Shown here piece after piece: positions 1 through 7,272 of a stretch of DNA of 15,084 nt (positions are counted from its first letter, which is position 1; each line of letters starts with the position of its first letter). The notes under the pieces were generated by a model, which saw nothing but the letters and a program-made list of their open reading frames with translations, was not told the DNA's origin and made no database searches. The DNA lies in NCBI GenBank assembly GCA_050181465.1, contig JBFXDD010000070.1, forward strand, positions 1-15,084, in the 5' to 3' direction. The position numbers were made by a program, and so were the translations under genes. This stretch comes from JACRLW01 sp050181465. GTDB lineage: Bacteria > Planctomycetota > UBA1135 > UBA2386.

Positions 1-2154
1 GCGCAGGAGCCGTCCCGCACCCTGAATTCTCACGCATTCTCCTTCGAACAGCTCGGCGTCGGCGTGGTCGAGGAGCGACTCCTCGACCCGGTCACCGGCG
101 CCATCCGGTCTCGCGCAGTCGACGCCTCGAGTCGAGTCGTCGACATGGACTCCCTCCGGTGGGCGAACCACCGACTGAACGACCAGCGACTGGTCAAGTT
201 CGGCGGAGACTTGACCGAACGCATGAAGCTCGCGGAGCAACTGCAGGTGGTGTTCTGGTTGCAGCGCCCCGCGGCGATGCCGGATCTTCGGCGGACGCTG
301 GATGCCCGCATCCTTGCGGGTTCGAGTGCCGAGGACGCGCGGCGTCACGCGCTCGACGTCGCGGAACGACACGTCACCCCGCTGGTGGAAGCATTCGCAG
401 CGGCCCTGCGCGACGCGGGCCATACGCCGGATCACGTCGACCGTCACGCGCCGATCGTCTTCGTGACGCTGCCGATCGCGGCCATCGAGCGCTTCGCGCA
501 GCGCAGTGAAGTCGACAAGGTGTATTGGTCGTCACCGCAGTGGATGGACGAGTCGGTGGACGTGTCGAGGAGCGAGTCGATGCCCAACGAATGGGCATCG
601 CCGAGCGCACGCACCGATCACGTGCATCGACTCGGAGTCACCGGTGCCGGTGTCAAGGTACTCGTGAACGACACTGCACAAGCGGCGTCGAACAACCCGT
701 TCTTGCCGCCGATGATCAACGGCCGCACCGGCACCGCCGCATCCCACGCGACGGCAGTCTCCGGCATCATCGCGTCAACGCACACGCCGCACACCGGCGC
801 CGCCCCCGGCTTGCCGAACCTCTACAACTACGGTGCGTCCGGCGACACCAATGCGCCGATCGCGTGGAGCTGGGGTATGCAGCAGGGCATCTCGTTCGGG
901 AACTGCTCGTGGTGGAACGGCCAGCGCGGCACGATCAACTTCCTCGATCGCTACTTCGACTACATCATCCGCAACTTCGCCGTGATGTTGTTCAAGTCGG
1001 CCGGCAACCAGGGCAACGGTCAAGCTGTGACCACGCCGGGCAACGGCTTCAACGTGATCGCGTCGGGATGCGCCGACGACCGCAACACCCACGATTGGGA
1101 TGACGACATCATCGCCAGCTTCTCGAGCACGGCGAATCCGACGCAGGGCCACGAGAAGCCCGAGATCGTCGCCCACGGCACGGCGATCACGACCACGACC
1201 ACGAGCTCCCCGTGGATCGGCAGCGCGGGAAGCGGCACCAGTTACGCATCGCCCGTCACCTGCGGCGTCGCCGCACTCCTGGCCGCCACGGACAACGCAT
1301 TGCTCGCCAAGCCCGAAGTCATCAAGGCGATGCTCATGGCCGGCGCCTGGAATGACGTGCATGGGACCGGCGTGCTGAGCGACTACGACGGCGCCGGCGG
1401 CATCAACGCTGCGGCGTCGCAGAAGGCCGTGAGCGACGGCCAGTACGTCGCGGCCTCGCTGGACTCGAGTTCATTCGTCAACGGCATCTGGAGTCGCAAT
1501 CTGGACCTGGTCGGCGGTGATGAGACACGCATCGTGGGCTTGTGGTTCTCCACGGCCGACTCGTCCTACGCGACGGACGTGCTCCAGATGGACCTCGACA
1601 TGACGGTCGAGGATCCCAACGGATCAGTCGTTGCCACCTCGGCGTCGCTTCTCAATCCCTTCGAGATCGTGCAGTTCGTGCCGGCAACGACCGGAACCTA
1701 CACGGTGAAGATGCACCGCATGCGCTTCCTCGGCACCACCGAGCCCTTCGCGTTGGCCTGGAGTACTTCACAGGATGCCGCCACCGACGTCATGTCCTTC
1801 ACGGGCACACCGAGCATCGGTTCGACCCTCAGCTTCGAGTTCTTCGATCGCTACCACCCAGGCCAGGCCTACCTGGCGTTGCTGTCCGTCACTCCTCCCC
1901 CGGCAGTGACACGATTGCCGGTCGGTAAGGTGCTCGGCTTCGGTTTCGACGGGCTGTCAGCAGCGAGCTTCTCCGCTGCGTTGCCGGGCTTCCTCGGCAC
2001 GCTCGACTCGACCGGTCACGCGACCGCGAACTTCCCCATCCCCTTCGCTCCCGCCTTGGTCGGCGTGCAGATTTGGTTCGGGATGGCGACGGCGCAGGCA
2101 GGGCAGCCCGTGGCCGAAGAGACGTCGGCGATCGGCTCCTTCGTCATTCAGTGA
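1..2154 (+). CDS. Secreted S8 (subtilisin-like) serine peptidase, 5'-partial
   Basis: This is an exported endopeptidase of the subtilase family. The frame is open to the first base of the window and begins AQEPSR, which looks like the residue after a signal-peptide cleavage, so the true start lies upstream. A GTG at 64 is probably internal. Counting codons from base 1, residues about 85-190 resemble an I9-type propeptide (pattern VFVTLPIAAIERF...VDKVYW). The catalytic domain follows, with Asp224 (in VNDTA), His249 (SHATAVSG), the oxyanion-hole Asn336 (SAGNQG) and Ser414 (GTSYASP), so the triad is complete. The Asp and His motifs diverge from the usual DTG and HGTHVAG. Residues about 490-590 look like a beta-sandwich (PPC or P-domain type). 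The last ~90 residues carry the LDSTGHATANFPIP..PAL motif (668 onward), shared with the secreted protein at 13798-14616. The gene is convergent with the next gene, 43 bp apart. The substrate is unknown. Confidence 0.93.
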   Translation, partial: AQEPSRTLNSHAFSFEQLGVGVVEERLLDPVTGAIRSRAVDASSRVVDMDSLRWANHRLNDQRLVKFGGDLTERMKLAEQLQVVFWLQRPAAMPDLRRTLDARILAGSSAEDARRHALDVAERHVTPLVEAFAAALRDAGHTPDHVDRHAPIVFVTLPIAAIERFAQRSEVDKVYWSSPQWMDESVDVSRSESMPNEWASPSARTDHVHRLGVTGAGVKVLVNDTAQAASNNPFLPPMINGRTGTAASHATAVSGIIASTHTPHTGAAPGLPNLYNYGASGDTNAPIAWSWGMQQGISFGNCSWWNGQRGTINFLDRYFDYIIRNFAVMLFKSAGNQGNGQAVTTPGNGFNVIASGCADDRNTHDWDDDIIASFSSTANPTQGHEKPEIVAHGTAITTTTTSSPWIGSAGSGTSYASPVTCGVAALLAATDNALLAKPEVIKAMLMAGAWNDVHGTGVLSDYDGAGGINAAASQKAVSDGQYVAASLDSSSFVNGIWSRNLDLVGGDETRIVGLWFSTADSSYATDVLQMDLDMTVEDPNGSVVATSASLLNPFEIVQFVPATTGTYTVKMHRMRFLGTTEPFALAWSTSQDAATDVMSFTGTPSIGSTLSFEFFDRYHPGQAYLALLSVTPPPAVTRLPVGKVLGFGFDGLSAASFSAALPGFLGTLDSTGHATANFPIPFAPALVGVQIWFGMATAQAGQPVAEETSAIGSFVIQ

Positions 2155-2163
2155 CAGCCAGCC

Positions 2164-2210
2164 GACGCCGGCGCACACCCCGCGCGAGCGCGGGAGGTCA
2201 GCCGGCGGTC
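2164..2210. terminator. Candidate bidirectional hairpin terminator between convergent genes
   Basis: The short gap between the convergent S8 peptidase and CPBP genes holds a GC-rich stem, CCCGCG (2179-2184) and CGCGGG (2189-2194), closing a CGAG tetraloop. An outer imperfect arm, GACGCCGGC (2164-2172) against GCCGGCGGTC (2201-2210), extends it into the end of the CPBP gene. No T-run follows on either strand, so this would not be a classical rho-independent terminator. The role is inferred from position only. Confidence 0.35.
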
Positions 2211-2959
2211 GTCACGACTGCCGCGAGATTGTGCAGTGCGTGTGCAAGGACCGCCGGCCAAACCGAGCCGCCGCTCACGCGGATCCAACCAAGACCGATT
2301 CCCACGAGGAATCGATGCGGTAGCTCGAGGAAGATTCCGCCATTGAGTGCGTGCAGCATCGCGAAGATCGCCGCCGCCACGACGACACTCTGTCGCACGC
2401 CGACGACCTGACGAAGTGCGCCGAAGATCGCCCACCGACAGAGCAGCTCCTCGATCAGCGGTGCACCGATCACGATGTAGAGCCACACGACCGTCGAGAG
2501 CGCTTCGATCTCGGCGCTCGCGTCCGCCGAGACCCTCAACAGTTCGACCCAGTAGTGAGAGATCGCGAATGTCCCCGCGGCCAGGAAGGGGGCGGCGATC
2601 CAGACGCGAAGCGGACCGAGCGAGTCGATCCCCGTTCGGATCGCACTCATGCCGAGGGTGAGAGCGACGCCGCCGATCGCCAGGATCCCGGAGAGTCCCG
2701 ACAGCAGTACGTCCGACCACTCTGACTCCGATTCCTCGTCGCCGAGCAGAGCGAACTCGATCACGGTCGGCAGCGCCATCGCCATCACGAAGCCGATCGC
2801 CACGGCGAGCATGGCGCGCGTATGGGTGCGCCGATCGCGCTGATGTCGTGCGCGAACCCGCTCGAGATGCTCGGTGCGCACGGTCCCGCAAGCGCCGCAG
2901 TAACGATCCGCGGCGCCCATGGTCTCACCGCACCGGCGACATACCGAGTCGCCACTCAT
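2198..2959 (-). CDS. CPBP-family intramembrane metalloprotease with N-terminal zinc ribbon
   Basis: This is a membrane protease of the CPBP (CAAX protease/bacteriocin-processing, 'Abi') family, 253 aa. All three family motifs are present: E170-E171-x3-R175 (EELLCR), F199-x3-H203 (FAMLH) and H240-x3-N244 (HALHN), lying in the hydrophobic C-terminal half. The N-terminus carries a zinc ribbon, C7-x2-C10 and C21-x2-C24, followed by a basic linker (30-48) and the first membrane segment (about 49-72). Further membrane helices lie at about 88-105, 117-135, 155-170, 190-205 and 217-250. The ATG at 2959 overlaps the TGA of the upstream gene (ATGA, 4 nt), which fixes the start and indicates translational coupling. 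No Shine-Dalgarno sequence is evident. Members of the family process prenylated or signal-like peptides or act in bacteriocin immunity; the substrate here is unknown. The zinc ribbon is repeated in the coupled gene. Confidence 0.9.
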   Translation of the reverse strand: MSGDSVCRRCGETMGAADRYCGACGTVRTEHLERVRARHQRDRRTHTRAMLAVAIGFVMAMALPTVIEFALLGDEESESEWSDVLLSGLSGILAIGGVALTLGMSAIRTGIDSLGPLRVWIAAPFLAAGTFAISHYWVELLRVSADASAEIEALSTVVWLYIVIGAPLIEELLCRWAIFGALRQVVGVRQSVVVAAAIFAMLHALNGGIFLELPHRFLVGIGLGWIRVSGGSVWPAVLAHALHNLAAVVTTAG

Positions 2960-4326
2960 CGCGGAGGTCGCAGGGAGTTGATTCGCCAGCTCGGGTAGTG
3001 GTTCTCCCAGCGCGTCTCGACGCTGCCTTCTTCAGTTTCGAAGCTCACACGCAAGGTCGTGGCGTTTCTGCTGTTGACCGTCGATCCTTCGAGCTTCGGT
3101 CGCTGCGACAGCCAGTCTCTCCCCTCGAACAGTCGCTCGAGCGTTGAGCGGCGCGACTGCATCCCCGGCGTGAACAGCTTGACGATCTCGTCGATGCCTG
3201 CCGTCGCCCATGCCGACTCGAACGCCGCGATCGCCGGCTCGACATCCGGAGTCTTCAGGTCGGGAAGCGTGATGCCTCGGATGCGCCACCGGCGCGCATC
3301 GGTGTCGTACGCGTAGGCCATGACCAGTTCGCCGGACACTGTCTTGGCGGAGCCGGCGATCGGGATCCTCACGGTCCGACTGTTCTCCGGCAGGTCGCCC
3401 TCACCGAGCGCGGGTCGGATCTTGTCCCAGCCACGCAGCTCGAGCCGTGCGCGAACGTCATCGCGATCTTCTTTCTCGAATGCCGCCAGGACCCCGTCTG
3501 CAGCAGGACTTCCCCAGGCCTCGCGGAACGACTTCACCGCCGTCGCCAGGGTCGGCGGAGCCGTCGCTTTGACATAGACGAACACGCCGATCGCACCGAC
3601 CACGACCGCGATCCCGGCGATCCGGAGCCGGCCCACCCATGCCGACTTCTGCTCTCGCCGACGCTTGCCGACCGCCCGCACGACGACGCCGTCCGAGACA
3701 CTCGCTTCTTGGACGCGACGTCGCTCGACCTGGAACTCCGGATGCTCGCGCATGATGCGCTCGAGCCGCGCCGCCCGCGCGACGGCAAACCAGAACACCG
3801 CGACGAACAGGATCGTGATCAGGTCCATGGGGCGCGGGAACTCCCCCGTGTAGAGACAGAGCGCCGCGACGATGACGGCGTACACGGTCCACAAGCACGC
3901 GATCACCACCGTCCACAAGAGCGGCCGTCGGCGCACACGCAGGGCCCCGACGACCATCAACACCAAGCCGACACCGAAGAACAGCGACCACAGCCAGGTC
4001 GACTCGCCTTCCTCGCTCGAATCGTTCAGGTTGTTGCCGCTCAACAGCCCCGGGAGCAGCAAGATCGCCATCAGCACGGCGCCGAGCCAATAGACCAGGC
4101 GCAGGTGCCCGATCATCTCGCGAGAACGGTTGAACTCGCGAAGCGCGAGTTGGGTCTCCGCCCGATCGGGATTCGCCGTGGTCGCGCGCGTCCGGCGCGC
4201 GCTCCTCGGCTTGGTCGCCATCGAACTGCCGCAACTGCGGCAGAACTTGGCCTCGCTCGGATTGACGGCCGAGCAACTCGGGCAAGCGGACTGCGTGGAG
4301 ATCGACGGCTCTTCGGTCTCATCCAT
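2956..4326 (-). CDS. Zinc-ribbon multi-pass membrane protein with duplicated C-terminal domain
   Basis: No named family is recognised. From the ATG at 4326 the protein has 456 residues; an in-frame GTG at 4347 would add seven, and neither start has a clear ribosome-binding site. A zinc ribbon (C15-x2-C18, C29-x2-C32) is followed by four membrane segments at about 73-95, 111-130, 135-160 and 166-185. A basic cytoplasmic stretch comes next, then a fifth membrane segment at about 232-252. The rest is two tandem copies of a ~90-residue domain (263-352 and 364-453), each starting A-x2-x-F-x2-AW and ending in a WRI motif. This resembles DUF4878/SnoaL-like cone folds, but that fold assignment is a guess. 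Its stop overlaps the start of the CPBP protease gene, so the two products are probably made together and may share a complex or a ligand sensed by the C-terminal domains. Confidence 0.85.
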   Translation of the reverse strand: MDETEEPSISTQSACPSCSAVNPSEAKFCRSCGSSMATKPRSARRTRATTANPDRAETQLALREFNRSREMIGHLRLVYWLGAVLMAILLLPGLLSGNNLNDSSEEGESTWLWSLFFGVGLVLMVVGALRVRRRPLLWTVVIACLWTVYAVIVAALCLYTGEFPRPMDLITILFVAVFWFAVARAARLERIMREHPEFQVERRRVQEASVSDGVVVRAVGKRRREQKSAWVGRLRIAGIAVVVGAIGVFVYVKATAPPTLATAVKSFREAWGSPAADGVLAAFEKEDRDDVRARLELRGWDKIRPALGEGDLPENSRTVRIPIAGSAKTVSGELVMAYAYDTDARRWRIRGITLPDLKTPDVEPAIAAFESAWATAGIDEIVKLFTPGMQSRRSTLERLFEGRDWLSQRPKLEGSTVNSRNATTLRVSFETEEGSVETRWENHYPSWRINSLRPPR

Positions 4327-4368
4327 GGTGCCGGGTCTACCGGTCACCGAAGATCGCGCAAGTTCCGA

Positions 4369-4899
4369 TCACCAACTGAAGCCGAGAGCTTGCGAGAACT
4401 TGAAACTGGTTCCCGAGCAGGCGTCGAGGATGAAGGCCTGGGCCCAGACCTGACCCGGGCCCGGGGGAACGTTGAAGTTCCAGCGGGTGTAGCCGGCCGA
4501 GTTGGTGATCCCGGGCACCGGCACCGGCATCGGCGTGAAGGACAAGGCGAACCAGAGATTCGTGCCGCCGGCGACCGGCCCGGCACAGCCGACCGGTTGC
4601 GCCGGACCGAAGTTGATCCCTGGGGAGTTGCAAGGATTGAAGAAGTCGAGCAAGAGGATCGCGCCGGTGGCCGTCGACGTGGACAAGTCGTAGGCGACCA
4701 CGAAAGGCGCGCCCGGGATGAAGCCCATGTTGGACCCTGGGGTGCATGAAGTTGCACCGCTGCCCTGCGGCACGTAGGTCGGCGGCAGCAGGACGCGCAG
4801 ATCGTTGGCGAAGGGCACGCCGGTCGTCGCCTGAGCGCCGAGCCGCGAGCCGAGGGAGACAGAGAGGAGAGTAAGCGAGACCGCGAGCAGCACTTTCAT
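4369..4899 (-). CDS. Small secreted protein, planctomycete-type
   Basis: No function is recognised. The ATG at 4899 is chosen because it directly precedes a good signal peptide (MKVLLAVSLTLLSVSLGS, with cleavage likely after LGAQA); the frame stays open upstream to 4962, but that extension is not signal-like. The product is 176 aa, about 152 after cleavage. It is rich in Gly, Pro, Asn and aromatic residues, as expected for a beta-sandwich, and has four cysteines (in TSC, NPC, VGC and DAC) that could form two disulfides. The C-terminal part (about 110-176) resembles the terminal domains of other exported proteins of this lineage. It lies 87 bp after the OPT gene and 42 bp before the zinc-ribbon gene, on the same strand. 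A strong hairpin covers its leader just before the start codon. Confidence 0.8.
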   Translation of the reverse strand: MKVLLAVSLTLLSVSLGSRLGAQATTGVPFANDLRVLLPPTYVPQGSGATSCTPGSNMGFIPGAPFVVAYDLSTSTATGAILLLDFFNPCNSPGINFGPAQPVGCAGPVAGGTNLWFALSFTPMPVPVPGITNSAGYTRWNFNVPPGPGQVWAQAFILDACSGTSFKFSQALGFSW

Positions 4900-4901
4900 G
4901 A

Positions 4902-4933
4902 CCAGGACGCCTCGTTGATTCGAGTCGTCCTGG
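4902..4933 (-). promoter_or_regulatory. Leader hairpin covering the ribosome-binding region
   Basis: Read on the minus strand, CCAGGACG-A-CTCG-AATCAA-CGAG-G-CGTCCTGG forms an 8-bp stem, a single A/G mismatch, a further 4-bp stem and a 6-nt loop. The 3' arm ends two bases before the ATG at 4899. The only purine-rich Shine-Dalgarno-like stretch (CGAGGCG) lies inside that arm. The structure would therefore hide the initiation region of the 176-aa secreted protein. A regulatory role is inferred. It could instead be a 3' end structure of the upstream OPT transcript, although no T-run follows. Confidence 0.5.
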
Positions 4934-4974
4934 AATGACCGCTCGCAGGTCCCGGCGGACACCTACGCGTCGAA

Positions 4975-5000
4975 TATTCCTGTCCGCTATTCCTGTCCGC
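4975..5000. repeat. Perfect 13-bp tandem duplication at the OPT stop codon
   Basis: TATTCCTGTCCGC occurs twice back to back (4975-4987 and 4988-5000). On the minus strand the junction of the two copies creates the TAG stop of the OPT transporter gene (4987-4989). With one copy the frame would read through for roughly 25 further codons, to a TGA next to the start of the following gene. Confidence 0.9.
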
Positions 5001-7218
5001 CGCTCGCCGCCGGGATCGCACCGCCGCGCCGCGCACGCGCGGCGGCAAACATGAGGAAGGCGACGAAGAGCAACACCGCCAGGCCGACGAGGTCGCTCAG
5101 GCCGTGGGCCTGCTCGTCCAGCCAGCCAGGGATGTGTCGGAGAACTGCGAGGTCCGGATGCATGCCGATCTCGCGGTCGAATCCGGGCAGGAAGCCTTGC
5201 ATGGCAGCCAGGATGCCGAGGATCGACGCGCCCGCGATCAGGCCGGATGAGAAGAGCGTGCCCTCCGGCTCGTCGTCGTCGTCCGGCTTGCGGCGATAGC
5301 GACGATCGGCGAATCGGCGAACGAGGCCGCCAAGGAACACCGGCATCGTGCTCGATACCGGCAGATAGACACCGACCGCGAAGGTCAGCGCGCGGAAGCC
5401 GAGCAGTTCGATGAAGATGGAGAGCGCCGCACCCAGCAGGATCAGATCCCAGGGCAGCTTGGCCGAGAGGATGCCGTCGATCACCGTCGCCATGAGTCGC
5501 GCCTGGGGCGCATTGAGGCGATCGCTGCCGATGCCGTCCTGCCGGCCGTAGCGCACCTCGCGCGTCGAAGCATCGACCAGGAAGTTCCCCGGCAAGAGTC
5601 CGCTACCGGCGGGGAGGTCTTCGCTGGCCAACTTCACGAAGACGTAGCGCTTGGCTTCCGGCGCCGCAGGATCGTCTGCCTTGCGACGCGATTCGAAGAC
5701 ACTGACTACCTCGGCCTTGCCCTCGAGCCTCTCCGCTGCGACCACGAAGGGGGCCGTGACCGGCGTCTCGGTCGTCTCGGATTCGTTCAAGAACCAGGCG
5801 ACCCAACCGACCGCGAGCACGGAGGCGAGCACACCCGCGATCAACGCACCTTGTTGCCGCACGGGAGTCGCGCCGACGAGGTAACCGGTCTTGAGGTCTT
5901 GCGAGCAAGTCCCGGCGTTGCTGATGGCGATGCAAACGATCGCACCGATCATCAGCGCGAGCACGGAGTACTTGGCATCGCCCATCCCGTTCGCGACGAA
6001 GATCCCGCAGGTCCCCATCAGGACGGCGATGGTCATGCCCGACAAGGGATTGCTCGTCGAGCCCACTTCGCCGGTGACGCGCGAACTCACGACCGAGAAC
6101 AGGAACCCGAACACGAGGATCATCACCGCGCCGATCCAATCGATTTGGAACGCGGGCACGAGGGCGACCATGGCGACCAGCCCGAGCGCGCCGAACAGCA
6201 AGACCGGCAGCGGCATGTCACGCTCGGTGCGAAGCGTGGCAGATGCGGAGGACTTCCGGAACAAGCCCGCGGCGGAAGCCGTGAGCGACGAGATGATCGC
6301 GGGCACGGCGCGCAACAACGCGAAAATGCCGCCCATCGCCACGGCTCCCGCACCGATGTGTCGCACGTAGTTGTTCCAGATCTCGCCCGGCGACATCTCG
6401 CCGATGGGCTTCGTCGCGAGACCGAAGGTCCCGGGGATCGCCTGGCCGAACGTGAAGATCATCGGGATCAGGATCAACGACGCGAGCAGCGAGCCGGCGA
6501 CCATCACCATCGACGTGCGATAGCCGATGATGTAGCCGACTCCGAGCAGCGCGGGATCGAAGTCACAGGCGAGGTGCGTCTTCGAGAAGTACGCCGACTT
6601 CTGGTTCACCGCGGCGGGCACCAGCTTGTCGAGCGAAACCTCGACCGCGGTCTTCACGCCGCCGAGGACCGCCTTCAACCCCTGGAAGAGCACGCCGACG
6701 ATCATCCCCACGAAGACCTTCGTGGCGGAGGTTCCACCGAGTTCCCCGACCCTCAGGATCTCGGCGCACGCCTTGCCTTCCGGATAGCGGAGCTTGCCGT
6801 GCTCCTTCACGATCAGGTAGCGCCGCAACGGCACCATCATCAACACGCCGAGAACGCCGCCGGTCGCGGCGATCAACGTGGTCAGCCCGATCTCCAATGG
6901 GAACCCGAGCAGGATCAATGCCGGGACCGTGAACACCACGGCCGCGGCAACCGACTCGCCCGCCGAGCCGGTCGTCTGCGTGATGTTGTGCTCGAGGATC
7001 GCGCGTTGCCCGTTGCGCGGGCGCAACAAGGCGATCGCGATCACGGCGATCGGCACCGAAGCGGACACCGTCAACCCGACGCGCAGCGCCAAGTAGGTCG
7101 ACGCCGCGCCGAACACGATGCCCAGGAGGGCACCGAGGAACACCGCGCGGAAGGTCAGCTCGGGTTGAACTTCCTCGGGCTTGACGAGAGGAACGAACTC
7201 CGCAGGACGATCGGTCAC
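4987..7218 (-). CDS. OPT-family oligopeptide transporter
   Basis: This is an inner-membrane transporter of the OPT superfamily (bacterial oligopeptide-transporter branch; substrates in the wider family include peptides and metal-chelate complexes). The 743-aa protein starts at a GTG (7218), and the family-like N-terminus (FVPLVKPEEVQPELTFRA) leads straight into the first membrane segment (about 24-45). Conserved family stretches seen are NITQTTGSAGES (78-89), LRYPEGKACAE (143-153), TGEVGSTSNPLSG (382-394), CSQDLKTGYLVGATP (438-452) and LNAPQARLMATV (568-579). Residues about 480-568 form a charged, soluble insertion with beta-like sequence between two membrane segments, which makes the protein longer than typical bacterial members. 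It follows the anchored beta-domain gene by 54 bp on the same strand. The actual substrate cannot be read from sequence. Confidence 0.93.
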   Translation of the reverse strand: MTDRPAEFVPLVKPEEVQPELTFRAVFLGALLGIVFGAASTYLALRVGLTVSASVPIAVIAIALLRPRNGQRAILEHNITQTTGSAGESVAAAVVFTVPALILLGFPLEIGLTTLIAATGGVLGVLMMVPLRRYLIVKEHGKLRYPEGKACAEILRVGELGGTSATKVFVGMIVGVLFQGLKAVLGGVKTAVEVSLDKLVPAAVNQKSAYFSKTHLACDFDPALLGVGYIIGYRTSMVMVAGSLLASLILIPMIFTFGQAIPGTFGLATKPIGEMSPGEIWNNYVRHIGAGAVAMGGIFALLRAVPAIISSLTASAAGLFRKSSASATLRTERDMPLPVLLFGALGLVAMVALVPAFQIDWIGAVMILVFGFLFSVVSSRVTGEVGSTSNPLSGMTIAVLMGTCGIFVANGMGDAKYSVLALMIGAIVCIAISNAGTCSQDLKTGYLVGATPVRQQGALIAGVLASVLAVGWVAWFLNESETTETPVTAPFVVAAERLEGKAEVVSVFESRRKADDPAAPEAKRYVFVKLASEDLPAGSGLLPGNFLVDASTREVRYGRQDGIGSDRLNAPQARLMATVIDGILSAKLPWDLILLGAALSIFIELLGFRALTFAVGVYLPVSSTMPVFLGGLVRRFADRRYRRKPDDDDEPEGTLFSSGLIAGASILGILAAMQGFLPGFDREIGMHPDLAVLRHIPGWLDEQAHGLSDLVGLAVLLFVAFLMFAAARARRGGAIPAASGGQE

Positions 7219-7272
7219 GCCGGGATCGTCCGGACTCGCAACGCAGCCGTCCAGCTTGGATCGAAGATCGCC

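Noticed and set aside
1183..1212. Short tandem ACGACC-type repeat in the S8 peptidase gene
   Set aside because: It encodes a Thr run (TAITTTTTSS) in a surface loop just before the catalytic Ser motif. This is ordinary low complexity in GC-rich coding sequence.
3709..4749. A 346-codon plus-strand open frame
   Set aside because: It is antisense to the zinc-ribbon membrane protein and the small secreted protein. Its composition (His, Arg, Gln, Asp) is typical of a shadow frame, and it lacks motifs.
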